The notes under the pieces were generated by a model. The model was not told the origin of the DNA, did not search any database, and saw only the letters and a list, made by a program, of their open reading frames with translations. 52,847 nucleotides of DNA from contig JBGSWL010000054.1 of the NCBI GenBank assembly GCA_041752455.1, positions 1 to 52,847 of the forward strand, written 5' to 3'. Positions 37,306-45,664 of the stretch are shown here, in pieces. Within the stretch, counting starts at the first letter, position 1. Each line of letters begins with the position of its first letter. Made by a program: the position numbers and the translations under genes. Source of the stretch: JBGSWL01 sp041752455. GTDB lineage: Bacteria; Pseudomonadota; Alphaproteobacteria; Rhizobiales; Rhizobiaceae.

Positions 37306-37731
37306 TCAGGCGGCGTCGGCTGCGGCAGCCTCTGCTTCGACGCGGGCGCGGTCACCGGCACCCTTGGCGTCGACATCACGTTCCACGAACTCGATCACGG
37401 CCATGGCAGCGTTGTCACCATGGCGGAAGCCCGCCTTCATGATGCGCAGGTAGCCGCCATTGCGGTCTGCATAACGCGGTGCGAGCGTCACGAACAGCTT
37501 GCGGGCCTGCGTCTCGTCGCGGATCTGCGATGCTGCCAGACGACGGGAATGCAGGTCGCCGCGCTTGCCGAGCGTGACCAGCTTTTCAACGATCGGCCGC
37601 AGTTCCTTGGCTTTCGGAAGCGTGGTGACGATCTGTTCGTGTTCGATCAGCGAAGCTGCCATGTTTGCAAACATCGCCTTGCGATGGCTGCTGGTGCGGT
37701 TCAGCTTGCGGCCTGCCTTGCGATGGCGCAT
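37306..37731 (-). CDS. rplQ: 50S ribosomal protein L17
   Basis: L17 lies near the tunnel exit on the 50S subunit. The 141-residue product has the conserved N-terminus MRHRKAGRKLNRTSSHRKAM and RSLIEHEQIVTTLPKAKE-like block (SLIEHEQIVTTLPKA, residues about 28-42) and ends in an Ala/Glu-rich tail, which makes it longer than the E. coli form (127). It is the last gene of the alpha operon, 38 bases after rpoA, and is followed by an intrinsic terminator. The start at 37729-37731 removes an unconserved upstream frame. Confidence 0.97.
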   Translation of the reverse strand: MRHRKAGRKLNRTSSHRKAMFANMAASLIEHEQIVTTLPKAKELRPIVEKLVTLGKRGDLHSRRLAASQIRDETQARKLFVTLAPRYADRNGGYLRIMKAGFRHGDNAAMAVIEFVERDVDAKGAGDRARVEAEAAAADAA

Positions 37732-37769
37732 GTGGTCTCTCCTTGAGGTCGTTGACCCGGTCTGGCCGG

Positions 37770-38777
37770 TCAGTAATGATCTTCGTAGCGTTTTGCCAGG
37801 TCTTCGATGTTTTCCGGCGGCCATGCAGGCACTTCCATGCCCAGATGCAGCCCCATCGACGCCAGCACTTCCTTGATCTCGTTCAGCGACTTGCGCCCGA
37901 AGTTCGGCGTGCGAAGCATTTCGCCTTCCGTCTTCTGGATCAGGTCGCCGATATAGACGATATTGTCGTTCTTCAGGCAATTTGCCGAACGAACCGACAG
38001 TTCCAACTCGTCCACCTTCTTTAGAAGGGCCGGGTTGAATGCCAGTTCCTGCACATGCTCGGCTTCGCTCTCGCGTTCCGGCTCTTCGAAGTTCACGAAA
38101 ACGCCAAGCTGGTCCTGCAGGATGCGCGCCGCATAGGCAACCGCATCTTCACCGGAGATCGCGCCGTTGGTCTCGACGTTCAGCGTCAGCTTGTCATAGT
38201 CGAGAACCTGACCTTCGCGGGTGTTCTCGACCTTGTAGGAGACCTTGCGGATCGGCGAATAAAGGCTGTCGACCGGGATGAGGCCGATCGGCGCATCTTC
38301 TGCACGGTTGCGATCGGCCGGGACGTAACCTTTGCCAGTATCGACCGTGAATTCCATGCGGATTTCGGCGCCCTCGTCCAGCGTGCAGAGCACATGGTCG
38401 GGGTTGAGCACTTCGACGTCGCCAACAGTCTGGATGTCGCCAGCAATCACGGCGCCCGGACCCTGCTTGCGCACGACCATGCGCTTGGGACCATCGCCTT
38501 CCATGCGGATGGCGATTTCCTTGATGTTCAGGATGATGTCGGTCACGTCTTCGCGAACACCGGCGATCGACGAGAATTCATGCAGAACGCCATCGATCTG
38601 CACCGCGGTAACAGCCGCACCGCGCAGAGACGACAGAAGAACGCGGCGAAGCGCGTTGCCGAGCGTCAGGCCGAAACCGCGCTCGAGAGGCTCGACGATA
38701 AGGGTAACCTTGGTGCCCGAACCCTTGAATTCGACCCGGTTCGGCTTGATCAGATCTTGCCAGTTCTTGTGTATCAC
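37770..38777 (-). CDS. rpoA: RNA polymerase subunit alpha
   Basis: RpoA nucleates RNA polymerase assembly and its C-terminal domain contacts UP elements and activators. The 335-residue product has the N-terminal dimerisation domain (about 1-230) with VEPLERGFGLTLGNALRR, and the C-terminal domain with VRSANCLK where Arg263 equals E. coli Arg265. I choose the GTG at 38775-38777, which gives the usual MIHKNWQDLIKPN start and has an AAGGA ribosome-binding site; an ATG ten codons upstream is not conserved. Genes rpsM, rpsK, rpoA, rplQ follow the normal alpha-operon order. Confidence 0.98.
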   Translation of the reverse strand: MIHKNWQDLIKPNRVEFKGSGTKVTLIVEPLERGFGLTLGNALRRVLLSSLRGAAVTAVQIDGVLHEFSSIAGVREDVTDIILNIKEIAIRMEGDGPKRMVVRKQGPGAVIAGDIQTVGDVEVLNPDHVLCTLDEGAEIRMEFTVDTGKGYVPADRNRAEDAPIGLIPVDSLYSPIRKVSYKVENTREGQVLDYDKLTLNVETNGAISGEDAVAYAARILQDQLGVFVNFEEPERESEAEHVQELAFNPALLKKVDELELSVRSANCLKNDNIVYIGDLIQKTEGEMLRTPNFGRKSLNEIKEVLASMGLHLGMEVPAWPPENIEDLAKRYEDHY

Positions 38778-38880
38778 GTGTGTTTCCTTCAGTTTCCTTG
38801 CCACCATCCATTCGTGACAAAAGATCTGATTGCAGGCAGCGGAGGATTGGCGCGACCTGCGTTTTCAGACAGGTTCGGCC

Positions 38881-39270
38881 TCAGACGCGACGACGCTTCT
38901 TGGGGCGGCAGCCATTGTGCGGGATCGGCGTGACATCGCGGATCGACGTGATCATGAAGCCTGCAGCCTGCAGGGCGCGAAGTGCCGATTCACGACCCGA
39001 GCCGGGGCCGCAAACTTCGACTTCCAGCGTCTTCATGCCGTGTTCCTGTGCCTTGCGGGCGCAATCTTCTGCGGCCATCTGGGCAGCGAACGGGGTCGAC
39101 TTGCGCGAACCCTTGAAGCCCTGGAGACCGGCGGACGACCAGGCAATCGCATTGCCCTGCGCGTCGGTGATGGTGATCATCGTGTTGTTGAACGACGAAT
39201 TCACGTGGGCGATGCCCGACATGATGTTCTTGCGCTCACGACGGCGAACGCGGACTGCTTCCTTGGCCAT
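38881..39270 (-). CDS. rpsK: 30S ribosomal protein S11
   Basis: S11 sits on the platform of the 30S subunit near the mRNA exit. The 129-residue product has the conserved GIAHVNSSFNNTMITITD block and the C-terminal DVTPIPHNGCRPKKRRRV tail. It lies 103 bases before rpoA and 133 bases after rpsM; the latter gap holds a short-repeat-rich inverted structure. Gene length is the usual one for the family. Confidence 0.98.
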   Translation of the reverse strand: MAKEAVRVRRRERKNIMSGIAHVNSSFNNTMITITDAQGNAIAWSSAGLQGFKGSRKSTPFAAQMAAEDCARKAQEHGMKTLEVEVCGPGSGRESALRALQAAGFMITSIRDVTPIPHNGCRPKKRRRV

Positions 39271-39324
39271 TTTTGGTCCTTCTCAATATCGACGCCGCCG
39301 TAGTGCCAGCGGCTACACTTGGTG

Positions 39325-39385
39325 GTGAATGGTCAATGGTGAAATGGTGAATGGGAACGATAAACTGCCACCATCCACCATTCAC
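39325..39385. repeat. AATGGT tandem repeat with inverted arm between rpsM and rpsK
   Basis: Four near-copies of AATGGT start at 39328, 39335, 39343 and 39350. The 15-base arm 39325-39339 matches the complement of 39371-39385 at 13 of 15 positions, so the transcript can fold into a long hairpin. Its A/T-rich, repetitive base pattern is unlike the flanking ribosomal genes. Function unknown; it may be a mobile short repeat or a processing site. Confidence 0.55.
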
Positions 39386-39403
39386 GATTTACCAGTCGCC
39401 AGA

Positions 39404-39772
39404 TTACTTCTTCTTGCCGGCGATCGCCTTTGCGGGACCCTTGCGGGTGCGTGCATTGGTATGGGTCCGCTGGCCGCGAACCGGCAGGCCGCGGCGATGA
39501 CGCAGGCCGCGATAGCAGCCCAGATCCATCAGACGCTTGATGTTCATCGATGTCTCGCGGCGAAGGTCGCCCTCGACGCGGTAGTCGCGGTCGATGGCTT
39601 CGCGGATCTGCAAGACTTCCGCATCGGTCAGTTCGTTGACGCGGCGCTCTGCGGGAATGCCGCACTTCGCCACGATTTCAGACGCGAACTTCGGTCCGAT
39701 GCCATGAATGTATTGAAGCGCAATGATGACGCGCTTTCCGGTCGGAATGTTGACGCCAGCTATACGGGCCAT
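39404..39772 (-). CDS. rpsM: 30S ribosomal protein S13
   Basis: S13 forms bridges between the 30S head and the 50S subunit and contacts tRNA. The 122-residue product has the N-terminal RIAGVNIPTGKRVIIALQYI, the helix-hairpin-helix region, and a basic C-terminal tail with RGLPVRGQRTHTNARTRKG. The rpsM start is 196 bases from the end of adk, with a hairpin in that gap. Some bacteria place rpmJ and infA here; neither is present. Confidence 0.98.
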   Translation of the reverse strand: MARIAGVNIPTGKRVIIALQYIHGIGPKFASEIVAKCGIPAERRVNELTDAEVLQIREAIDRDYRVEGDLRRETSMNIKRLMDLGCYRGLRHRRGLPVRGQRTHTNARTRKGPAKAIAGKKK

Positions 39773-39860
39773 CGTTCATCTCCATGTGGGCCGGGCAAGC
39801 CGGCGGTTTCGGGTACCCGCGTCCGGTGGAGGCCGGCCCATGCGGGTCCTCACAAAAGCA

Positions 39861-39885
39861 ACAGGCGCCACAAAGTGGCACCTGT
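39861..39885 (-). terminator. Terminator-like hairpin between adk and rpsM
   Basis: An 11-base stem with one mismatch (39861-39871 with 39875-39885) and AAA loop; on the minus strand it is followed by a T-rich stretch (TTGCTTTTG). It lies 83 bases past the adk stop, so it could reduce readthrough into rpsM and separate the spc and alpha transcripts. Confidence 0.5.
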
Positions 39886-39968
39886 CTCAAAGCCTGTGTT
39901 GAGTGAGAGGGCTATACGTTCACGACAGAAACGTGTCAACACTCGATGTCAAGCTTTTTCAAGCCTGT

Positions 39969-40553
39969 TCAGACGTTTTCGAGTATCGCCCGGATGTCGG
40001 CGGTGACAGCTTCAATCGGCTGCATCCCGTCGACGTTTTTCAGAAGTTTCTTGGCGTGGTAATAACCGGTCAGCGGCGCGGTCTTCTTGTAATATTCGCG
40101 AAGGCGCTCCTCGAAAACCTCGGGATTGTCATCCTTGCGCACTGTTTCACCGCGCGCCAGGGTTTCCTGTGCCCGCTTGAGGATACGTCCGACAAGCGCC
40201 TTGTCGTCGACGACCAGTTCGATGACGACATCGAGGGCCATGCCCTTTTCCGCCAGCATCGCTTCGACGGCATCGGCCTGCGCAAGCGTACGCGGATAGC
40301 CGTCGAGAATGAAGCCGTTGGCGCAGTCGGCATCATCGATGCGCTCGGAGACGATGGCATTGACGATGGCGTCAGAAACCAGCTCGCCGGCATCCATCAC
40401 CGCCTTGGCGCGCAAACCGACTTCGGTCTGCGCCTTCACGGCCGCCCGGAGCATGTCGCCGGTCGACAATTGCGGAATGTTGTAGGTGTCGATCAGGCGC
40501 TGGGCCTGCGTGCCTTTTCCGGCGCCGGGTGGTCCCAGCAGGATGATTTTCAT
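39969..40553 (-). CDS. adk: Adenylate kinase
   Basis: Adk interconverts ATP, AMP and ADP. The 194-residue product has the P-loop GPPGAGKGTQA (residues 7-17), the AMP-binding STGDMLR motif, and GFILDGYPRTLAQA. It is a short-LID type: the LID region is a brief ETLARGETVRKDD loop with no zinc cysteines, as is usual for alphaproteobacteria. Its start overlaps the secY stop (ATGA), so translation is coupled to secY. Confidence 0.98.
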   Translation of the reverse strand: MKIILLGPPGAGKGTQAQRLIDTYNIPQLSTGDMLRAAVKAQTEVGLRAKAVMDAGELVSDAIVNAIVSERIDDADCANGFILDGYPRTLAQADAVEAMLAEKGMALDVVIELVVDDKALVGRILKRAQETLARGETVRKDDNPEVFEERLREYYKKTAPLTGYYHAKKLLKNVDGMQPIEAVTADIRAILENV

Positions 40554-41890
40554 TTTCTCTTTTTCCCCCCACGAAGCTTCGATTTCTGGATCAGCCCTTG
40601 GTACTGGTGCGCGAACAGGTGACCCTGGATTTGCGCGACCGTATCAAGCGTTACGCTGACCACGATCAGAAGCGAAGTCCCGCCGAGGTAAAACGGTACT
40701 CCCGTGGAGGCAATTAGAAATTCGGGTAAGAGGCAGACCAGGATCAGATAGATCGCGCCGACCACCGTGATGCGCGTCAGCACGTAGTCGATGTACTCGG
40801 CCGTGCGCACGCCGGGACGAATCCCCGGAATGAAGCCCGAATGGTTCTTCAGATTGTCAGCCGTTTCCTGCGGATTGAAGACGATTGCCGTGTAGAAAAA
40901 GGCAAAGAAGCCGATCAGCGACGCATAAAACAGCATGTAGAGCGGCTGGCCATGGCCGAGTGCGGCAAGAACGCCGGTTGCCCAATCGGGCAGCGTCGTC
41001 GTGTTGGCAAAGCCGGCGACAGTCGCTGGCAGCAGAAGAAGCGACGAGGCAAAGATCGGGGGAATCACGCCTGCCGTGTTGAGCTTCAGCGGCAGGTGCG
41101 AGGTATCGCCCTGGAACATGCGGTTGCCGACCTGGCGCTTGGGATACTGGATCAGCAGGCGGCGCTGCGCGCGCTCGACAAAGACGATCAGCGCAATGAC
41201 GGCGATCGCCAAAACCAGGACCGCGACGATGAGGCCGGCGCCAAGTGCGCCTGTGCGGCCAAGCTCGAGCGTTCCGGCAACTGCAGCCGGCAAGCCTGCA
41301 ACGATGCCTGCGAAAATGATCAGCGAGACGCCGTTGCCGATACCGCGCGCGGTTATCTGCTCACCAAGCCAGAGCACGAACATTGTGCCGCCAACCAAGG
41401 TGATCACCGTGGAGATGCGGAAGAACCAACCCGGATCAGCGACGATCCCTGCCCCGGTTTCCAGACCGACGGCGATGCCGTAGGCCTGCAATGTCGCCAG
41501 AAGCACGGTGGCATAACGGGTGTACTGGTTGATGACCTTGCGGCCCTGCTCGCCCTCCTTCTTCAGCTGTTCCAGCGAGGGGATGACCGACGTCATCAAC
41601 TGGATCGCGATCGAGGCGGAAATGTACGGCATGATGCCGAGGGCAAAGATCGCCATGCGCTCGACGGCGCCACCGGCAAACATGTTGAACATGCCAAGAA
41701 TGCCGCCCGACTGCTGGTCGAAAGCGCGGGCAAAGGCATCCATGTCGAGGCCGGGAATGGGAATGTAGGTGCCGAAACGGTAGACCAGCAAAGCTCCGAG
41801 CGTGAACCAGATACGCTTCTTGAGTTCGTCGGCCTTGGCAAATGCGCCAAAGTTCAGATTGGCGGCCAGCTGTTCGGCTGCAGATGCCAT
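40550..41890 (-). CDS. secY: Protein translocase subunit SecY
   Basis: SecY is the channel of the general secretion translocon in the inner membrane. The 446-residue product has ten hydrophobic segments; the plug-proximal IPIPGLDMDAFARAF near residues 44-60 and the FQGDTSHLPLKLNTAGVIP motif near residue 250 are typical. The start at 41888-41890 lies 166 bases after rplO, an unusually long gap for this cluster that contains a strong hairpin. It overlaps adk by four bases. Confidence 0.98.
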   Translation of the reverse strand: MASAAEQLAANLNFGAFAKADELKKRIWFTLGALLVYRFGTYIPIPGLDMDAFARAFDQQSGGILGMFNMFAGGAVERMAIFALGIMPYISASIAIQLMTSVIPSLEQLKKEGEQGRKVINQYTRYATVLLATLQAYGIAVGLETGAGIVADPGWFFRISTVITLVGGTMFVLWLGEQITARGIGNGVSLIIFAGIVAGLPAAVAGTLELGRTGALGAGLIVAVLVLAIAVIALIVFVERAQRRLLIQYPKRQVGNRMFQGDTSHLPLKLNTAGVIPPIFASSLLLLPATVAGFANTTTLPDWATGVLAALGHGQPLYMLFYASLIGFFAFFYTAIVFNPQETADNLKNHSGFIPGIRPGVRTAEYIDYVLTRITVVGAIYLILVCLLPEFLIASTGVPFYLGGTSLLIVVSVTLDTVAQIQGHLFAHQYQGLIQKSKLRGGKKRK

Positions 41891-42010
41891 GATTGTCTCC
41901 GTCAGGCGGTGGCGGGATCAGCCATCACGTGCGGCAATCCCGAATGCGAATTGCGGAAATAAGCGCTGGATTGGCCAGGCGCAAGTCACGAATGGACGAG
42001 CCGCACATGA

Positions 42011-42035
42011 AACGGGCCGGCAAAGCCGGCCCGTT
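42011..42035 (-). terminator. Strong hairpin between rplO and secY
   Basis: A perfect 11-base G+C-rich stem (42011-42021 with 42025-42035) with an AAA loop lies 21 bases past the rplO stop. On the minus strand only TTTC follows, so partial termination or mRNA processing is more likely than a full stop. It could set the ratio of ribosomal protein to SecY/Adk synthesis. Confidence 0.5.
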
Positions 42036-42056
42036 GTCATTTTCTTTCGGTTTCGT

Positions 42057-42527
42057 TCACTCGGCCTTGGTGCCGATGACGGTGACCGTGCCACCGGCCT
42101 TCTCGATCTTTTCAACCGCCGAGCGCGACGCACCGGCAAATTCGAGTGTGAACTTCGTGGTCGCTTCGCCATCGCCGAGCAGACGCACGCCATCCTTGGC
42201 GCGGCGCAGCAGGCCCGACGCCACAAGAACTTCAATCGTCACCGGCTGACCGGCATCGATCAAGCCATCGGCCACGGCCTGCTCCAGGCGAGCGATCGAC
42301 ATGATGTTGAAGTCCTTGGCGAAGATGTTGGTAAAACCGCGCTTGGGAAGGCGGCGATAAATCGGCATCTGCCCGCCTTCGTAGCCGTTGATCGAGACGC
42401 CCGAACGGGACTTCTGCCCTTTGACGCCGCGTCCGCCGGTCTTGCCCTTGCCCGAGCCGATACCACGGCCGACGCGCATGCGCGACGGGCGGGCGCCCTC
42501 GTTGTCACGGATCTCATTGAGTTTCAT
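42057..42527 (-). CDS. rplO: 50S ribosomal protein L15
   Basis: L15 binds domain II of 23S rRNA in the 50S core. The 156-residue product starts MKLNEIRDNEGARPSRMRVGR and has the Gly/Lys/Arg-rich GSGKGKTGGRGVKGQKSRSG segment typical of its N-terminal extension. The start at 42525-42527 has a GGAGGCAA ribosome-binding site; eight upstream codons are rejected. It is the last ribosomal gene before secY. Confidence 0.98.
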   Translation of the reverse strand: MKLNEIRDNEGARPSRMRVGRGIGSGKGKTGGRGVKGQKSRSGVSINGYEGGQMPIYRRLPKRGFTNIFAKDFNIMSIARLEQAVADGLIDAGQPVTIEVLVASGLLRRAKDGVRLLGDGEATTKFTLEFAGASRSAVEKIEKAGGTVTVIGTKAE

Positions 42528-42547
42528 TGTCGTCTTGCCTCCGGCAA

Positions 42548-42748
42548 TCACTTGTCGCCCACAACGCGCACCAGATGGCGCACCTTGTAGATCATGCCAC
42601 GGACGGCTGGCGTATCTTCCAGCTCGCTGCGGCGATGCAATTTGTTCAGCCCGAGACCAACCAGCGTGCTGCGCTGGTCAGACGGACGGCGAATGGGGCT
42701 GCCGATCTGTTCGACAACGATCGTTTCGCCCTTTGATGTCTCAGCCAT
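42548..42748 (-). CDS. rpmD: 50S ribosomal protein L30
   Basis: L30 is a small 50S protein that binds 23S and 5S rRNA regions. The 66-residue product has the conserved VVEQIGSPIRRPSDQRSTL and LGLNKLHRRSELEDTP segments. It lies 20 bases before rplO and 45 bases after rpsE, in the usual spc order. Confidence 0.97.
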   Translation of the reverse strand: MAETSKGETIVVEQIGSPIRRPSDQRSTLVGLGLNKLHRRSELEDTPAVRGMIYKVRHLVRVVGDK

Positions 42749-42793
42749 GTCTCATGTCCTCATCGCAATGCCTGCCATAACGCAAGCGATGCC

Positions 42794-43375
42794 TTATTCC
42801 TCGACGCCGATCAGATCGGAGCGACGGGTCTGCAGCACGGAATACTTGATGCCACGCTGCGCGGCGATGTCTTTCGGATGCATCTGGTGACGCAGCGCAT
42901 CGAAGGTCGCGCGAACCATGTTGTACGGGTTCGACGATCCGAGCGACTTGGCGACCACGTCCTGCATGCCGACGGTTTCGAAGACGGCGCGCATCGGGCC
43001 ACCGGCAATGATGCCGGTACCAGCAGGAGCTGCCCGCAGCAGAACCTTGCCGGCGCCATGACGGCCTTCGACATCGTGGTGCAGTGTGCGACCAGAGCGC
43101 AGCGGCACGAAAATCATGTCGCGCTTGGCAGCTTCCGTTGCCTTGCGGATGGCTTCCGGCACTTCACGCGCCTTGCCATGACCGAAACCGACGCGACCCT
43201 TCTGGTCACCAACGACGACCAGCGCGGCAAAGCCGAAGCGACGGCCACCCTTGACCACCTTGGCGACGCGGTTGATGTGGACGAGCTTGTCGACGAATTC
43301 GCTGTCGACCTCTTCGCGCTCGCGCGGGCGGCGGTTGTTATTGTCGCGACCGCCGCGTTCCTGCTGTTGTGCCAT
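42794..43375 (-). CDS. rpsE: 30S ribosomal protein S5
   Basis: S5 supports translational fidelity and contacts the mRNA entry. The 193-residue product has a basic, Asn/Arg-rich N-terminal extension (residues about 1-25), the dsRNA-binding S5 domain with VVKGGRRFGFAALVVVGD, and the RVGFGHGKAREVPEAIRKA block near 58-80. It is longer than E. coli S5 (167), as is common in alphaproteobacteria. It is 45 bases from rpmD. Confidence 0.98.
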   Translation of the reverse strand: MAQQQERGGRDNNNRRPREREEVDSEFVDKLVHINRVAKVVKGGRRFGFAALVVVGDQKGRVGFGHGKAREVPEAIRKATEAAKRDMIFVPLRSGRTLHHDVEGRHGAGKVLLRAAPAGTGIIAGGPMRAVFETVGMQDVVAKSLGSSNPYNMVRATFDALRHQMHPKDIAAQRGIKYSVLQTRRSDLIGVEE

Positions 43376-43417
43376 ATCCTGTTCCTTTTTCTTTTCCGGT
43401 CAGCACGGGGTTGATGA

Positions 43418-43780
43418 TCAGAAGTCGAGACCGCCTTCGCGGGCTGCTTCGGCGAGGGCCTTCACACGGCCATGATAAATGTAGGCACCGCGGTCGAAGA
43501 CCACGGACTTGATGCCGGCCTTGGCGGCACGTTCTGCCACCAGTTTGCCGACTGCTGCGGCAGCCGCGGTATCGGCACCGGTCTTCAGAGCACCGCGAAG
43601 ATCGCCCTCGAGCGTCGAGGCGGCCACGATCGTGCGGCCTGCTGCGTCGTCGATGATCTGCGCATAGATGTTCTTGGAAGAACGGTAGACCGACAGACGC
43701 GGACGCCCGTTTGCCACCTTCTTGATCTGGCGGCGGACACGCTGAGCGCGGCGCACCAGTGCTTGCTTGGAACCTGCCAT
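43418..43780 (-). CDS. rplR: 50S ribosomal protein L18
   Basis: L18 binds 5S rRNA and links it to the 50S subunit. The 120-residue product has the Arg-rich N-terminus (ALVRRAQRVRRQIKK), the RLSVYRSSKNIYAQIIDD motif and C-terminal VVFDRGAYIYHGRVKALAEAA. Length is typical. It lies 42 bases before rpsE and 11 bases after rplF. Confidence 0.98.
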   Translation of the reverse strand: MAGSKQALVRRAQRVRRQIKKVANGRPRLSVYRSSKNIYAQIIDDAAGRTIVAASTLEGDLRGALKTGADTAAAAAVGKLVAERAAKAGIKSVVFDRGAYIYHGRVKALAEAAREGGLDF

Positions 43781-43791
43781 CGTCGCTGTCC

Positions 43792-44325
43792 TTACTTCTT
43801 CTTGCCTTCTTTGCGGACGATTTTCTCGCCAGCATATTTGATGCCCTTGCCCTTGTAGGGCTCAGGTCCGCGCCATTCGCGAATTTCTGCGGCGACCTGG
43901 CCAAGCTGCTGCTTGTCGATGCCGGTCAGCACGATTTCCGTCGGCTTGGGCACCAGGGCGGTGACGCCGGCCGGAACCTGGTAGACGACGTCGTGCGAGT
44001 AACCGAGTGCCAGCTGGATGTTGGAACCCTGCATCGCTGCACGATAGCCGACGCCGCTGATTTCAAGCTTGCGCTCGAAGCCGGTCTTCACGCCGGTGAA
44101 GATGTTCTCGATCATCGTGCGCGACATGCCCCATTTGGAGCGGGCCGTTTTGGTGCTGTCGCGCGGCTGCACCGAGACGGCACCATTTTCCATCGACAAC
44201 ACGACTTCATCACTGGCAACGAACGTGAGTTCGCCCTTGGGGCCCTTGGCCTTGACGGTCTGGCCATCCAGAGTGGCGGTAACGCCATCGGGAATGGAGA
44301 CCGGTTTTTTTCCGATACGAGACAT
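43792..44325 (-). CDS. rplF: 50S ribosomal protein L6
   Basis: L6 lies near the factor-binding site of the 50S subunit. The 177-residue product has two tandem alpha/beta halves; the start MSRIGKKPVSIPDGV and the C-terminal GPEPYKGKGIKYAGE motif are conserved. It follows rpsH by 35 bases and precedes rplR by 11 bases, in normal spc order. Confidence 0.98.
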   Translation of the reverse strand: MSRIGKKPVSIPDGVTATLDGQTVKAKGPKGELTFVASDEVVLSMENGAVSVQPRDSTKTARSKWGMSRTMIENIFTGVKTGFERKLEISGVGYRAAMQGSNIQLALGYSHDVVYQVPAGVTALVPKPTEIVLTGIDKQQLGQVAAEIREWRGPEPYKGKGIKYAGEKIVRKEGKKK

Positions 44326-44360
44326 GTCTCTATCCGTCCGTTCTTATTGGTTCGCCTGGA

Positions 44361-44759
44361 TCAGAAAATCCGGCAAAGCAGTTCGCCGCCAACGTTCTTC
44401 TCGCGTGCTTCGTGATCGGCCATGACGCCCTGGGGCGTGGACAGGATCGCGATACCGAGACCGTTTGCGACATGATCAATGGATTTGACGCCGACATACA
44501 CCCGGCGGCCCGGCTTGGAAACCCGTTCAATCGAGCGGATGACCGGCTGGCCGTCGAAGTACTTCAGTTCGATTTCGAATTCGGACTTGCCCGAACCGTA
44601 CTCGACCTCGGAATAGCCACGGATGTAGCCTTCCGACTGGAGCACGTCGAGAATGCGAGCGCGCAACTTGGAGGCCGGCGTGGAAATCGAACCCTTGGAA
44701 CGGTGCAAACCGTTGCGAATGCGGGTCAGCATATCGCCGACTGGATCAGAAATTGACAT
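44361..44759 (-). CDS. rpsH: 30S ribosomal protein S8
   Basis: S8 binds the central domain of 16S rRNA and in E. coli represses the spc operon by binding its own mRNA. The 132-residue product has MSISDPVGDMLTRIRNG at the start and the ILSTPQGVMADHEAREKNVGG motif at the end. It follows rpsN by ten bases. Whether an S8-type translational operator exists in the rplE–rpsN region cannot be judged by eye. Confidence 0.98.
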   Translation of the reverse strand: MSISDPVGDMLTRIRNGLHRSKGSISTPASKLRARILDVLQSEGYIRGYSEVEYGSGKSEFEIELKYFDGQPVIRSIERVSKPGRRVYVGVKSIDHVANGLGIAILSTPQGVMADHEAREKNVGGELLCRIF

Positions 44760-44769
44760 CTTTGCCCCC

Positions 44770-45075
44770 TTACCAGCTTGACTTCACGATGCCCGGAACC
44801 TGGCCCGAATTGCCAAGTTCACGAAGCGCGATGCGCGACATCTTGAGTTTGCGATAATAGGCACGCGGACGGCCTGTCACTTCGCAACGATTGCGGATGC
44901 GAACCCTTGCGGAGTTGCGCGGAAGATTTGCGAGTTGAAGCGTCGCCTTGAAGCGCTCCTGGATCGGCTTTGACCGATCCATCACGATTGCCTTCAGGGC
45001 AGCACGCTTGGCAGCGAACTGCTTCGTCATCTTGCGACGACGGTTGTTCTTCTCGATCGAACTGACTTTGGCCAT
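44770..45075 (-). CDS. rpsN: 30S ribosomal protein S14 (cysteine-free long form)
   Basis: S14 is in the 30S head near tRNA and S19. The 101-residue product is the long zinc-independent type: it has RNRCEVTGRPRAYYRK with a single cysteine instead of the two CxxC pairs of the short zinc form. The start at 45073-45075 gives MAKVSSIEKNNRRRK. It lies 22 bases after rplE and 10 bases before rpsH. Confidence 0.98.
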   Translation of the reverse strand: MAKVSSIEKNNRRRKMTKQFAAKRAALKAIVMDRSKPIQERFKATLQLANLPRNSARVRIRNRCEVTGRPRAYYRKLKMSRIALRELGNSGQVPGIVKSSW

Positions 45076-45097
45076 TGTCTTGCCTTTCTGCCTGCCG

Positions 45098-45664
45098 TTA
45101 GTGCTGCGTCTGCGTGAACGGGAAGTTGAAGGAGCGCAGAAGTTCGCGCGCTTCATTGTCCGTTGCAGCACTCGTGCAAACGATGATGTCCATGCCCCGC
45201 ATAGCATCGACCTTGTCATAGTCGATTTCCGGGAAGACGAGGTGTTCCTTGAGGCCCATGGCGAAGTTGCCACGGCCGTCAAAGCTCTTGGGGTTCAGGC
45301 CGCGAAAGTCACGGACGCGCGGAAGCGCGATGGTGACCAGGCGATCCATGAATTCGTACATGCGGTTGCCGCGGAGCGTCACCTTGCAGCCGATCGGCAT
45401 CAGTTCGCGGACCTTGAAGCCTGCGATCGATGTGCGGGCGCGGGTCACGACGGCGCGCTGGCCGGTGATGAGCGTCAGCTCTTCTGCAGCGGCGGCCGGC
45501 TTCTTGGAGTCGCCCGTGGCTTCGCCAACGCCCATGTTGACGACGATCTTGGTCACGCGCGGGATCTGCATGACGTTCGCGTAGCTGAACTGTTCCTGCA
45601 TCTTGGCACGGATCGTGTCACGATACTGGGTCTTCATACGCGGTTCATAAGCGGTGTCAGCCAT
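45098..45664 (-). CDS. rplE: 50S ribosomal protein L5
   Basis: L5 binds 5S rRNA and contacts the P-site tRNA. The 188-residue product has IPRVTKIVVNMGVGEA near residue 33-48, the ITGQRAVVTRARTSIAGFK block, and IDYDKVDAMRGMDIIV in the C-terminal half. Its start codon overlaps the end of rplX by eight bases, indicating translational coupling. Confidence 0.98.
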   Translation of the reverse strand: MADTAYEPRMKTQYRDTIRAKMQEQFSYANVMQIPRVTKIVVNMGVGEATGDSKKPAAAAEELTLITGQRAVVTRARTSIAGFKVRELMPIGCKVTLRGNRMYEFMDRLVTIALPRVRDFRGLNPKSFDGRGNFAMGLKEHLVFPEIDYDKVDAMRGMDIIVCTSAATDNEARELLRSFNFPFTQTQH

